NCBI GenBank assembly: GCA_016789485.1
Contig: JAEURE010000045.1
Location: 1-12,278, forward strand
DNA: 12,278 bases
Source of the DNA: Anaerolineales bacterium
Lineage (GTDB): Bacteria > Chloroflexota > Anaerolineae > Anaerolineales > Villigracilaceae
Direction of reading: 5' to 3'
Part shown: positions 1 through 6,541 of the stretch, in pieces
Position numbering within the stretch: the stretch's first letter is position 1
How the letters are laid out: each line of letters starts with the position of its first letter
Made by a program: the position numbers and the translations under genes
The notes under the pieces: generated by a model
Database searches by the model: none
Seen by the model: only the letters and a program-made list of their open reading frames with translations
What the model was told of the DNA's origin: nothing

Positions 1-109
1 GATGACGCCCTTCCACAACATGGCGTTGATCTCACCCGAGACCACACAGGCCGATGTAGATTATCATACAAAGGTTTTTAGAGAAGCAGTAAAGAGTTTA
101 TTCGAATAA
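1..109 (+). CDS. Class-III PLP aminotransferase, C-terminal end (glutamate-1-semialdehyde aminotransferase-like), partial
   Basis: Only the last 35 codons are present, read from base 2 to the TAA at 107-109; the gene starts outside the window. The visible peptide begins MTPFHNMALISPETTQADVD and ends in KSLFE. A 'TPFHNMAL.S..TT.ADVD.HT..F..AV' tail is what I recall at the C-terminus of class-III aminotransferases of the glutamate-1-semialdehyde 2,1-aminomutase (HemL) type. Those enzymes use pyridoxal phosphate and the HemL members make 5-aminolevulinate for tetrapyrrole synthesis. The catalytic lysine and PLP-binding region lie outside the window, so neither substrate nor symbol can be assigned. 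The ATG at base 2 is an internal methionine, not a start. The next gene, an aldehyde oxidoreductase on the same strand, begins 56 bases downstream and could be cotranscribed. Confidence 0.55.
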   Translation, partial: MTPFHNMALISPETTQADVDYHTKVFREAVKSLFE

Positions 110-110
110 A
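97..110. repeat. 14-bp perfect palindrome over the aminotransferase stop codon
   Basis: The 14 bases tttattcgaataaa equal their own reverse complement. They span the last codons and the TAA of the aminotransferase. The site is AT-rich and symmetric, as many dimeric-repressor operators are, and lies 56 bases before the aldehyde oxidoreductase start. Nothing else links it to regulation, and a chance palindrome in AT-rich DNA is possible. Confidence 0.3.
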
Positions 111-114
111 AAAC

Positions 115-149
115 GTCGAAGGTCAGGCGTGCAATTTTTGACCTTCGAC
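115..149. other. 11-bp inverted repeat / stem-loop between aminotransferase and AOR genes
   Basis: Bases 115-125 (gtcgaaggtca) are perfectly complementary to 139-149 (tgaccttcgac), leaving a 13-base loop. Read on the plus strand it is not followed by a T-run, so it is a poor intrinsic terminator for the aminotransferase. Read on the minus strand the stem is followed by G and six Ts, the arrangement of a terminator, but no minus-strand gene leads into it. It ends just before the AOR ribosome-binding site (GGAG at 155-158). It could be a weak terminator, a mRNA-stabilising structure or an operator. Confidence 0.5.
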
Positions 150-165
150 TAATTGGAGAAGCTAA

Positions 166-1893
166 ATGGCTGAATTCAAATCCCAGATCTGGCGTGTCAA
201 TGTTCGTGAGCAATCGCTAAAGCGTGAACCTGTCCCGCAAACTTGGCAGCGCCTTGGCGGACGCGGCCTCCTCTCTCGCATTCTGCTTGATGAAGTGGAC
301 GCAAAGTGTGACCCGCTCGGCCCTGGCAATAAATTGATCTTTGCGCCTGGGCTATTGGTTGGACACATGCTTTCCTCCACTGACAGAATTTCCATTGGTG
401 GCAAGTCTCCGTTAACGGGCGGAATCAAGGAAGCCAATGCAGGTGGCCGCACAGGCTATCACATGGCTTTTATGGGCATTCATGCCCTCATTATCGAAGA
501 TGCTCCAAAGGAAGACGGCTATTGGGTTTTGCACCTGTCATTGAATGGCGCGAAATGGGAAAAAGCCGATGATCTGGCCGGGTTGGGCGTGTATGCCACT
601 GCACCGAAACTGCTTGAAAAGTATGGTGACAAAGTTGCCATTGCATTGATCGGCCCTGGCGGCGAAATGCGGATGAAGTCCGCTGGGATTCAGAATATTG
701 ATAAAGACAAGATTCCCTCCCGCATCGCAGCTCGTGGCGGACTCGGCGCAGTGATGGCTACGAAGGGATTGAAAGCCATTGTGTTCGATCATGCGGGCGG
801 ACAAAAACCAGCGATTGCTGACCCCGAAGCATTCAAAGTGGCGCAGAAAGATTACACCAAAGCCGTGATGGAACACCCGCAGTCTGTGACGTATCGTGAT
901 TACGGCACGGCGGCCATGGCGCAGATGACCCAGAGCTTTGCGGCCATTCCCGCTCATAATTTTTCGCGCGGCACCTTTGATAATGTGGAAGCCATCAGCG
1001 GTGAGACGTTACGCGAGTTCACACTCACTCGCGGCAAGCCCTCTGACCCGGCTCATGCCTGTATGGCGGGATGTACCATCAAATGCTCGAATGTTTTCGG
1101 CGGGGAGGACGGTAAGATCATTGTCTCACCGCTCGAATATGAAACTATTGGCTTGATGGGCACGAACCTTGACATCGACTCGCTCGACTCGATTGGCCGA
1201 CTCAACTGGCATGTTAATGATTTGGGATTGGATTCGATTGAAATTGGCGGTTCGCTCGGGGTTGCTGCGGAAGCTGGTCTTATGCGCTGGGGCAGCGAAG
1301 AAGATGCTCAAAAGCTGATCGATGAAATTCGCGCTGGCACGGAGTTGGGGCGCATCCTCGGTGATGGTGCTGTGACGGTTGGCAGGCAATACAACATTGA
1401 ACGCGTGCCCGCTGTGAAGGGACAAGCCATGTCCGCCTATGAACCGCGTTCCATTAAAGGGACGGGAGTGACGTACGCCACCACGCCGCAAGGTGCCGAT
1501 CATACCTGCGGATTGACTATCCGCGCCAAGGTCAATCACCTGGATCCGACTCAACAGAAAGATGCTTCGTTGAATGCTCAGTTGAACATGGCAGGCTACG
1601 ACACGATTGGCGCGTGTATATTTGCAGGCTTTGGGTATGCTGCCACTCCCGATGGTGTGGTGAAACGTCTGCTCAAGGCGCGTTACGGCTGGGATGATCT
1701 GCCTGATAACATTTTGCAGGAACTTGGCAAGCAAACCATCAAAATGGAGCGTGAGTTTAACAAGCGTGCAGGCTTCACTGCCAAAGACGACCGTCTACCC
1801 GAGTGGATGACAAAAGAAGCCATCCCTGAAAACGGCTCCGTCTTTGATGTGAGCGAAGAGGTGCTTGACCATATTTTTGACGGGATTGAATAA
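166..1893 (+). CDS. Aldehyde:ferredoxin oxidoreductase (tungstopterin, AOR family)
   Basis: This 575-residue protein is a full-length member of the AOR family, whose enzymes oxidise aldehydes to carboxylic acids at a tungsten bis-pterin centre and pass electrons through one [4Fe-4S] cluster to ferredoxin. The family N-terminal domain is recognisable: GGRGL near residue 31, then a glycine/serine-rich stretch with SIGGKSPLTGG and NAGGRTGYHMAF at about 76-102. The cluster cysteines appear as C299-x3-C303-x3-C307 (HACMAGCTIKC), with the fourth as C484 in DTIGACIF. The first spacing is C-x3-C rather than the C-x2-C I recall for the Pyrococcus enzyme; I have the impression a subfamily with 'C.xGC.xxC' exists. 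There is no signal peptide, so it is cytoplasmic. GGAG at 155-158 supports the ATG at 166. No pterin-synthesis, tungstate-transport or electron-transfer partner gene lies beside it, so the substrate cannot be named. It ends just before a strong terminator. Confidence 0.92.
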   Translation: MAEFKSQIWRVNVREQSLKREPVPQTWQRLGGRGLLSRILLDEVDAKCDPLGPGNKLIFAPGLLVGHMLSSTDRISIGGKSPLTGGIKEANAGGRTGYHMAFMGIHALIIEDAPKEDGYWVLHLSLNGAKWEKADDLAGLGVYATAPKLLEKYGDKVAIALIGPGGEMRMKSAGIQNIDKDKIPSRIAARGGLGAVMATKGLKAIVFDHAGGQKPAIADPEAFKVAQKDYTKAVMEHPQSVTYRDYGTAAMAQMTQSFAAIPAHNFSRGTFDNVEAISGETLREFTLTRGKPSDPAHACMAGCTIKCSNVFGGEDGKIIVSPLEYETIGLMGTNLDIDSLDSIGRLNWHVNDLGLDSIEIGGSLGVAAEAGLMRWGSEEDAQKLIDEIRAGTELGRILGDGAVTVGRQYNIERVPAVKGQAMSAYEPRSIKGTGVTYATTPQGADHTCGLTIRAKVNHLDPTQQKDASLNAQLNMAGYDTIGACIFAGFGYAATPDGVVKRLLKARYGWDDLPDNILQELGKQTIKMEREFNKRAGFTAKDDRLPEWMTKEAIPENGSVFDVSEEVLDHIFDGIE

Positions 1894-1905
1894 GAAAGAC
1901 AAGCA

Positions 1906-1944
1906 AAAGGCCCCGAGTTTTTTAAAAACTCGGGGCCTGCTTTT
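1906..1944. terminator. Bidirectional intrinsic terminator between AOR and the CPBP protease gene
   Basis: Bases 1908-1922 (aggccccgagttttt) pair perfectly with 1924-1938 (aaaaactcggggcct), a 15-bp stem around a single central base; the real loop would open into the A/T part. The plus-strand stem is followed by gctttt. On the minus strand the stem is followed by a tttt run (complement of aaaa at 1905-1908). It lies 12 bases after the AOR stop and 20 bases beyond the convergent CPBP stop, so it can end both transcripts. Confidence 0.93.
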
Positions 1945-1958
1945 AAGGAGGTTTGCTT

Positions 1959-2804
1959 TTACGAACTTGCTTGTTTCTTCATTCGATATTGATACAACAT
2001 CCATCCTGCTATGCCGAACAAGAGGGCGGTGATCACGCCTTCGTTGGTTGGGGTGAAGATGAAGCCAAGCGGCCCCTTGACCTCAATAAACCCGTTCATT
2101 AGCAAAGGCATGCTTAAGGCGTTGATGACGTTGTGCAGAATAAACACAGGCCAGACCGATTTGCTCAACAACCTGAGTTCACCGAAAAGAATTGCAGTGG
2201 GGAACATGACGATGTATCCTGTGATGAGAAAAACTGGAACGCTGGTTGTGATGGCACTGTTTAGAACGGCACGGTCAAGATAGTAGTAATAGTAGGGCAG
2301 GTGCCAGGTCATCCACAAGATGCTGACGATGAAGTGATTCCACATCGGGTGGATTTTGGCTGCCTCCAGACGGGGAGTGAGATAGCCGCGCCATGCAAAT
2401 TCTTCGAAGATGTTCTTCATCAACGAGCCGAAGAACATTGTGCCAGCAACGGAAAAATAAGCGGCGATGCCTTGAGCGGCGAAACCGTCAGCGGTGGCGA
2501 TGCCGAAGAGGGCCGCCAAGCCAAAGGTTAAGAGAGCGGCGAGCGGATAAACGAGAATCGCCAGCAGGTACCACTTCCAGCCCGAGGGGAGGTTCAAGCC
2601 AAAGCCAGAATCCTTCCAGCCATCCCCACCAAAAGCGCGAAGAAAAAAGCCGGAAAGCGCAGGGGTGGTAAGCCAGACCAGCGCCCCCAGACTTTCCATG
2701 GGCGGCGCGGTGTTGCCTGTGACGTTGTTGAGCCAAATGCCCAGCCAGCCGCCGCCGATGGCGAAAAGCGAAACGATAACGATATTGCGAATGGTTTTAT
2801 TCAT
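1959..2804 (-). CDS. CPBP family intramembrane glutamic endopeptidase (CAAX protease, Abi type)
   Basis: The 281-residue protein is a polytopic membrane protein with the three active-site motifs of the CPBP/CAAX-protease family: EE..xR as E134-E135...R139 (EEFAWRG), a histidine after a hydrophobic segment at H168 (WMTWHLPYY), and H224...N228 (HNVIN). Family members cleave substrates inside the membrane; in bacteria they serve in prenyl-peptide or bacteriocin-related processing, or have unknown roles. Hydrophobic segments occur around residues 7-25, 40-55, 78-102, 115-130, 155-170, 188-210, 215-235 and 255-272. All catalytic positions are intact. The start at 2804 is supported by AGGTGA shortly upstream. 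It begins 15 bases after the stop of the sensor kinase on the same strand, so the two are very likely one transcript. The protease may act on membrane proteins in the same signalling response, but that is only context. Confidence 0.88.
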   Translation of the reverse strand: MNKTIRNIVIVSLFAIGGGWLGIWLNNVTGNTAPPMESLGALVWLTTPALSGFFLRAFGGDGWKDSGFGLNLPSGWKWYLLAILVYPLAALLTFGLAALFGIATADGFAAQGIAAYFSVAGTMFFGSLMKNIFEEFAWRGYLTPRLEAAKIHPMWNHFIVSILWMTWHLPYYYYYLDRAVLNSAITTSVPVFLITGYIVMFPTAILFGELRLLSKSVWPVFILHNVINALSMPLLMNGFIEVKGPLGFIFTPTNEGVITALLFGIAGWMLYQYRMKKQASS

Positions 2805-2819
2805 CTCTCACCTATTTTT

Positions 2820-5015
2820 TTAATTAGCGTTGCCCAGTGTAAAAAAGAACGTGGACCCCGCGCCTTCTTCTGACTCTACCCAAATTTTCCCGCCATGCAC
2901 TTCCACAATGCGCTTCACAAGCGCCAGACCCACGCCCGTACCCGTGGACGTGGCATCAAGTTTATCGAACAATCCAAAGATACGCTCGTGAAATTCCCGT
3001 TTGATGCCGACTCCATTATCTCGAACGAAAAAGATGGTCTGATTGGCTTCTGTTTTGTGGCCGATCTCGATCTGCGGTGAAGGCTGATCTCCAAAAAACT
3101 TTGTGGCATTATCCACGAGATTTTGGATGACTTCAACCATACGCTCGCGATCCACGCGGACAGTGGGGAAGTCGCTTCCCACTGTGACCTGTACCTGCTT
3201 CCCTTTTAATTGGCCTTCCACTCGCTGAAGGGCGTCTTCAACGATCTCGCTGAAAGGGATGTTCTTCGTTTCATTTGCAACCCTGCCAATTCTCGAAAGT
3301 TCCAATAATTCGTTTAGCAGGCGGTGCATTTTCTCGGTGGCATCTGAAATGCGCTGGATGTCGGAGTTTAATCGCTCGAAATTCCCTGCTTGTGCATCCT
3401 GTTTAAGGTAGCCTAAAAACCCGCGGATGGTAATAAGCGGGGATTTGAGGTCATGCGAGGCGGTGTAGGTGAAGCGTTCGAGTTCAGCGTTTTTCAACTC
3501 GAGTTCGCGGACAAGCCTTTCTTGAATGTCCAATTCTTGTTTGAGGGAATCCTGCAAGCGCGTATTTTCGATGGCCACCGCGAGATTCGCAGCAATCGTG
3601 GAGAGCAGGGGCACGTCGCTTTCACTGAAGGCATGTTCCCGTTCTGTGCTTTCCAATGTGATCAGCCCCAGCACCCTGCCATTGATCATGATCGGCACCG
3701 CCATTGAGGATAGAACGGGGATTTTGTTGAAGTTGATTACGTGTAGTTTTTCCGACTCTTTGTCCCAATTCTCATGAATGAAAAATGGCTGTTTCATATT
3801 CATGACCTGGGTCGTAATACCTTCACCATATTTGATTGAAATATTAGGCCGGTATTTTTTGTCTTCAAAGTCGTACGGGAAATTGATCAGGTTGGTGTTC
3901 GGGTCATGGATGGCGATCAGCACATTGTTGGCTTTGAATGTGAAACGGATCTGCTCGCCGGTTTCGAAGATCAATTTGTGCATATCCGTTCTTTGGATGA
4001 GCGTCTCGCTCACACCGCGCACAGCTTGAAGTTCGGCAATATGTTTGGTTAATTGCTCTTCCGCCCTTTTTCTCTCGGTAATATCCAGCATGAAACCCTG
4101 CACGAGCAGGGTGTTCATATCCAAAAAGACCAGGCTTTTATCGGAGACCCAGACAGTCCGTCCATCCTTGGTCAGGAGCCGATATTCAAGCACGGGTGTC
4201 CTTCCTTTGCGCAGGGCGTCAGCTTCATCCTTCAAGGTTCGGTCACGGTCATCCGGATGGACTCGTGAATACCATAAGCCGGGATTATCCAGCCATTCCT
4301 GCGGAGCAAACCCAGTCAGCTCGGTGATTTGCGGGCTGATGAAGTGCCATTTTCCCATGATGCCCGGTTCGGCCATGTACGTGACCAGTGGTATGCTTTC
4401 CACTAGTCCGCGGTAACGTGCTTCGGCTTCCTGAAGCTGTACTTCAAATTTTTTTCGCTCTGTCAGTTCCTTTTCTGCGCTGGTGATCATGTTGTTAAGC
4501 CGCCCAATAGCCAGCCATTGAATCAGGGTTATCAGTGAAATGGTGACGATCAGAGTGATGTAATCTGAGAAATCGTTTTCAGAACTGAATTTATTAAGGA
4601 CGATGCCCTTGGACTCCAATACTCCCAATATTGCGATCTCGATAATGATTGCGGAGCCGATCACCACCGTTCCCGTTTTTCCAGCCAGCAATCCTGCGCA
4701 AATTAGAATGGCGATCAGCCCCAGCATGGCGGTGTCACGGATTCCCAAATTGCTGAATAAAAAAGTGGATACGATGTACTGTGCGGAAAATAAGGCTCCC
4801 CAACTGGCAACCGCGTGATACCCTGCCGCACTCAAGCCTGCCATGAGCAAAAATATGCCGCTTAAAATGAGCATTTGCACGCGGTTTATATCGAATAACG
4901 AGATGGTAATACTGCTTAGAAATGCGGTCAGGAGTACGACAATAATGGTGGACCGCATGTCCATGCTTTTTGCTTTTGAAAGACGGGAAGACAGGGCTTT
5001 GACTTTCTGGTACAT
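2820..5015 (-). CDS. Membrane-bound PAS-GAF sensor histidine kinase
   Basis: I place the start at the ATG at 5015, giving 731 residues. The open frame continues upstream to 5141, but there it runs through a terminator hairpin and into the tRNA gene. ATGs at 4964 and 4958 are also possible, and none has a clear Shine-Dalgarno sequence. From the 5015 start: six hydrophobic segments (about 22-42, 47-66, 70-88, 95-111, 113-134, 153-171), a charged helical linker, a PAS domain with PAC end (about 199-313, ending DITERKRAEEQL), a GAF domain (about 343-483), a HisKA helix with the phospho-acceptor H521 (SHDLKSP), and an HATPase domain with N-box (QNLVDNATKF), DNGVGI and TGTGVGLAL nucleotide-binding motifs. 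It ends there with no receiver domain. No response regulator is adjacent, so it is an orphan kinase in this window. Its signal is unknown. The CPBP protease follows after 15 bases. Confidence 0.9.
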   Translation of the reverse strand: MYQKVKALSSRLSKAKSMDMRSTIIVVLLTAFLSSITISLFDINRVQMLILSGIFLLMAGLSAAGYHAVASWGALFSAQYIVSTFLFSNLGIRDTAMLGLIAILICAGLLAGKTGTVVIGSAIIIEIAILGVLESKGIVLNKFSSENDFSDYITLIVTISLITLIQWLAIGRLNNMITSAEKELTERKKFEVQLQEAEARYRGLVESIPLVTYMAEPGIMGKWHFISPQITELTGFAPQEWLDNPGLWYSRVHPDDRDRTLKDEADALRKGRTPVLEYRLLTKDGRTVWVSDKSLVFLDMNTLLVQGFMLDITERKRAEEQLTKHIAELQAVRGVSETLIQRTDMHKLIFETGEQIRFTFKANNVLIAIHDPNTNLINFPYDFEDKKYRPNISIKYGEGITTQVMNMKQPFFIHENWDKESEKLHVINFNKIPVLSSMAVPIMINGRVLGLITLESTEREHAFSESDVPLLSTIAANLAVAIENTRLQDSLKQELDIQERLVRELELKNAELERFTYTASHDLKSPLITIRGFLGYLKQDAQAGNFERLNSDIQRISDATEKMHRLLNELLELSRIGRVANETKNIPFSEIVEDALQRVEGQLKGKQVQVTVGSDFPTVRVDRERMVEVIQNLVDNATKFFGDQPSPQIEIGHKTEANQTIFFVRDNGVGIKREFHERIFGLFDKLDATSTGTGVGLALVKRIVEVHGGKIWVESEEGAGSTFFFTLGNAN

Positions 5016-5040
5016 GATTTTTTGGAGATATTCAAATTCT

Positions 5041-5076
5041 ACTTCAAAAGCCTCGCCACACGCAGGATTTTGAAGT
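5041..5076. other. Imperfect 13-bp hairpin between tRNA terminator and kinase start
   Basis: Bases 5041-5053 (acttcaaaagcct) pair with 5064-5076 (aggattttgaagt) with one mismatch, leaving a 10-base loop. On the minus strand it lies directly after the T-run of the tRNA terminator and 26 bases before the proposed kinase start. It could be part of the kinase 5' leader or back up the terminator. No T-run follows it in the minus direction. Confidence 0.45.
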
Positions 5077-5105
5077 AAAAAAAGAAACCCAGACATGGGT
5101 TTCTT
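5077..5105 (-). terminator. Intrinsic terminator of tRNA-Thr
   Basis: On the minus strand aagaaaccca pairs perfectly with tgggtttctt (5096-5105 with 5082-5091) around a 4-base loop. Seven Ts run through 5083-5077, partly sharing the end of the stem. It starts 12 bases after the tRNA 3' end at 5117. This is a textbook factor-independent terminator for the tRNA transcript. It also overlaps the upstream extension of the kinase reading frame, which argues against a kinase start at or above it. Confidence 0.88.
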
Positions 5106-5116
5106 GGGAAATAGTG

Positions 5117-5189
5117 AGCCACCAGTGGGATACGAACCCACGACCTAACGATTACGAATCGTTTGCTCTACCAGCTGAGCTATGGTGGC
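5117..5189 (-). tRNA. tRNA-Thr, anticodon CGU
   Basis: On the minus strand the 73-base sequence folds as a complete cloverleaf. The acceptor stem gccacca pairs with tggtggc. The D arm reads agctcagctggtagagc. The anticodon stem aacga/tcgtt closes the loop ttcgtaa, giving anticodon CGT that reads ACG (threonine). The T arm is gtggg-ttcgtat-cccac. The discriminator base is T and CCA is not encoded, so it is added after transcription. It has its own promoter (5210-5238) and terminator (5077-5105), so it is a single-gene transcript. Confidence 0.97.
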
Positions 5190-5217
5190 TTATTATATGA
5201 GCGGGCGAGATTATAAA
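5190..5217 (+). promoter_or_regulatory. Candidate promoter of the glycosyltransferase gene, overlapping the tRNA promoter
   Basis: On the plus strand TATAAA (5212-5217) matches the -10 consensus in five of six positions, with a weak TTATTA (5190-5195) 16 bases before it. It would give a leader of about 58 bases before the ATG at 5282. This -10 overlaps the minus-strand -10 of the tRNA promoter by four bases, so the two could exclude each other. An alternative -10, TATCAT at 5261-5266, lies too near the ribosome-binding site to look convincing. Confidence 0.3.
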
Positions 5218-5238
5218 GGATTTGGTTTAATCCCGCAA
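5210..5238 (-). promoter_or_regulatory. Sigma-70-type promoter of tRNA-Thr
   Basis: On the minus strand TTGCGG (5238-5233) and a perfect TATAAT (5215-5210) are separated by exactly 17 bases. The predicted transcription start, around 5202-5204, lies about 14 bases before the mature tRNA 5' end at 5189, as expected for a tRNA precursor with a short 5' leader. Confidence comes from both boxes, the spacing and the position. Confidence 0.85.
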
Positions 5239-5281
5239 GTTTTACTCTTTTCGCGTCGTCTATCATTTCGGAGAAAAATAA

Positions 5282-6541
5282 ATGCTGCGTATTGCCATGC
5301 TTTCTTATCATACCTGCCCTCTGGCTACTCTGGGGGGTAAAGACACTGGCGGAATGAATGTCTATGTCCGCGATCTAACCTGCGAATTGGGCCGTTTGGG
5401 CATCCAGGTGGATGTTTTTACGCGCTCGCAGGATGAACACGTTCCGCATGTACTGCATGACCTGGGCTATGGGAATCGTGTGGTTCACATCCCTGCAGGG
5501 CCTGAAGAGCCGAAAAGCAAAAGTGACATTGCGAAATATATCCCTGAATTTGCGCAGGGCGTCATTCAATTTGCTGCTGAAAAAGGGATTAAATATGATG
5601 TGATCCACAGCCATTATTGGATGTCTGGTTTGGCTGCTGAAATATTAAGTGACGCCTGGGGCGGAACTCCAATTGTGAGCATGTTCCACACTCTTGGCGA
5701 GATGAAGAATCGGGTGGCGAGGTCGGAGGATGAAAAAGCAGGCGAGGATCGACTCAATGGGGAGAGGCAGGTACTCCGTAGAGCGGAGCGGATCATCGTT
5801 GCCACTCTGGCAGAGCTGACGCAGCTTCGGTTCCTATATCGAGCTGATTCCCGTAAAATGACAGTTATCCCACCCGGTGTGGATACGAGTCATTTTTATC
5901 CGATCCCAGCGGATGAAGCCAAGCAATATATCGGCTTGAAGCCTGAAAACCGCATGGTTCTTTTTGTGGGGCGTATCGAGCCGTTAAAAGGGATTGACAC
6001 GTTGATCCAGGCCATGTCCTGTTTGGATTTGCAGGGCATTCATCGTCCTGTTCACCTGGCGATCATTGGCGGTGATGTGGACGTCAGCCCGGAAGAGATG
6101 TCTGAGGAGATGGCGCGTCTGCAAAAAATGTGTGATGACCTGTGTATGGGTGGGATGGTGCTGTTCCTTGGCAAGCGCGGACAAGATACCCTGCCGTATT
6201 ATTATTCCGCGGCAGAGGTGGTGGTAATGCCTTCGTTGTACGAATCTTTTGGGATGGTTGCGCTTGAAGCCATGGCGTGCGGAACCCCTGTGATCGCCTC
6301 GGAAGTTGGCGGACTGGGATACCTTGTTCAAAATGGAATTACGGGATACACCATTCCCGATAGTGAGCCAGATGCATTATGCGATAAGCTGTCGTGGCTT
6401 TTGGGGAATGTTGACCTGCGAAATGAAATGGGACGTTCCGCCGCTGAATATGCTGCCAATTATGCATGGACTAAAATTGCATCTCAGATCATCGAGGTTT
6501 ATAAAGAAGTACTTGTCAAAACCCCTGAATTGCCCGTTTAA
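5282..6541 (+). CDS. GT4-family glycosyltransferase, MshA / sucrose-phosphate-synthase-like
   Basis: The 419-residue cytoplasmic protein has the two-Rossmann GT-B fold of GT4 retaining glycosyltransferases. The N-terminal domain has a glycine-rich GGKDTGGMNVYVRDL at 18-32, GP..K..K around 73-80, and HSHYW at 109-113. These are hallmarks of the branch holding MshA (D-inositol-3-phosphate glycosyltransferase) and sucrose-phosphate synthase. The donor-binding domain has PPGVD (197-201), VGR..PLKG with R231 and K236, and an EX7E motif (E321 to E329) in YESFGMVALEAMACGTPV. The start has GGAG at 5270-5273. No mycothiol or sucrose gene is nearby and mycothiol is known from actinobacteria, so the acceptor is unknown; a sugar-phosphate or polyol-phosphate is plausible. 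Its stop codon overlaps that of the convergent NYN-LOTUS gene, with no terminator between them. Confidence 0.87.
   Translation: MLRIAMLSYHTCPLATLGGKDTGGMNVYVRDLTCELGRLGIQVDVFTRSQDEHVPHVLHDLGYGNRVVHIPAGPEEPKSKSDIAKYIPEFAQGVIQFAAEKGIKYDVIHSHYWMSGLAAEILSDAWGGTPIVSMFHTLGEMKNRVARSEDEKAGEDRLNGERQVLRRAERIIVATLAELTQLRFLYRADSRKMTVIPPGVDTSHFYPIPADEAKQYIGLKPENRMVLFVGRIEPLKGIDTLIQAMSCLDLQGIHRPVHLAIIGGDVDVSPEEMSEEMARLQKMCDDLCMGGMVLFLGKRGQDTLPYYYSAAEVVVMPSLYESFGMVALEAMACGTPVIASEVGGLGYLVQNGITGYTIPDSEPDALCDKLSWLLGNVDLRNEMGRSAAEYAANYAWTKIASQIIEVYKEVLVKTPELPV

Noticed and set aside
1126..1734. A 202-codon open frame on the minus strand inside the AOR gene
   Set aside because: It lies fully antisense to a well-supported AOR coding region, has no recognisable motif and no promoter or ribosome-binding site. 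It is a shadow of the real gene.
1945..1951. A perfect AAGGAGG Shine-Dalgarno-like sequence on the plus strand after the AOR terminator
   Set aside because: No start codon with a plausible frame follows at the right distance, and the stretch runs straight into the 3' end of the convergent CPBP gene. Probably chance.
5016..5141. Upstream extension of the kinase to 5141 as true coding sequence
   Set aside because: It would require translation of half the tRNA gene and of the tRNA terminator hairpin, and the peptide does not look like a kinase N-terminus.
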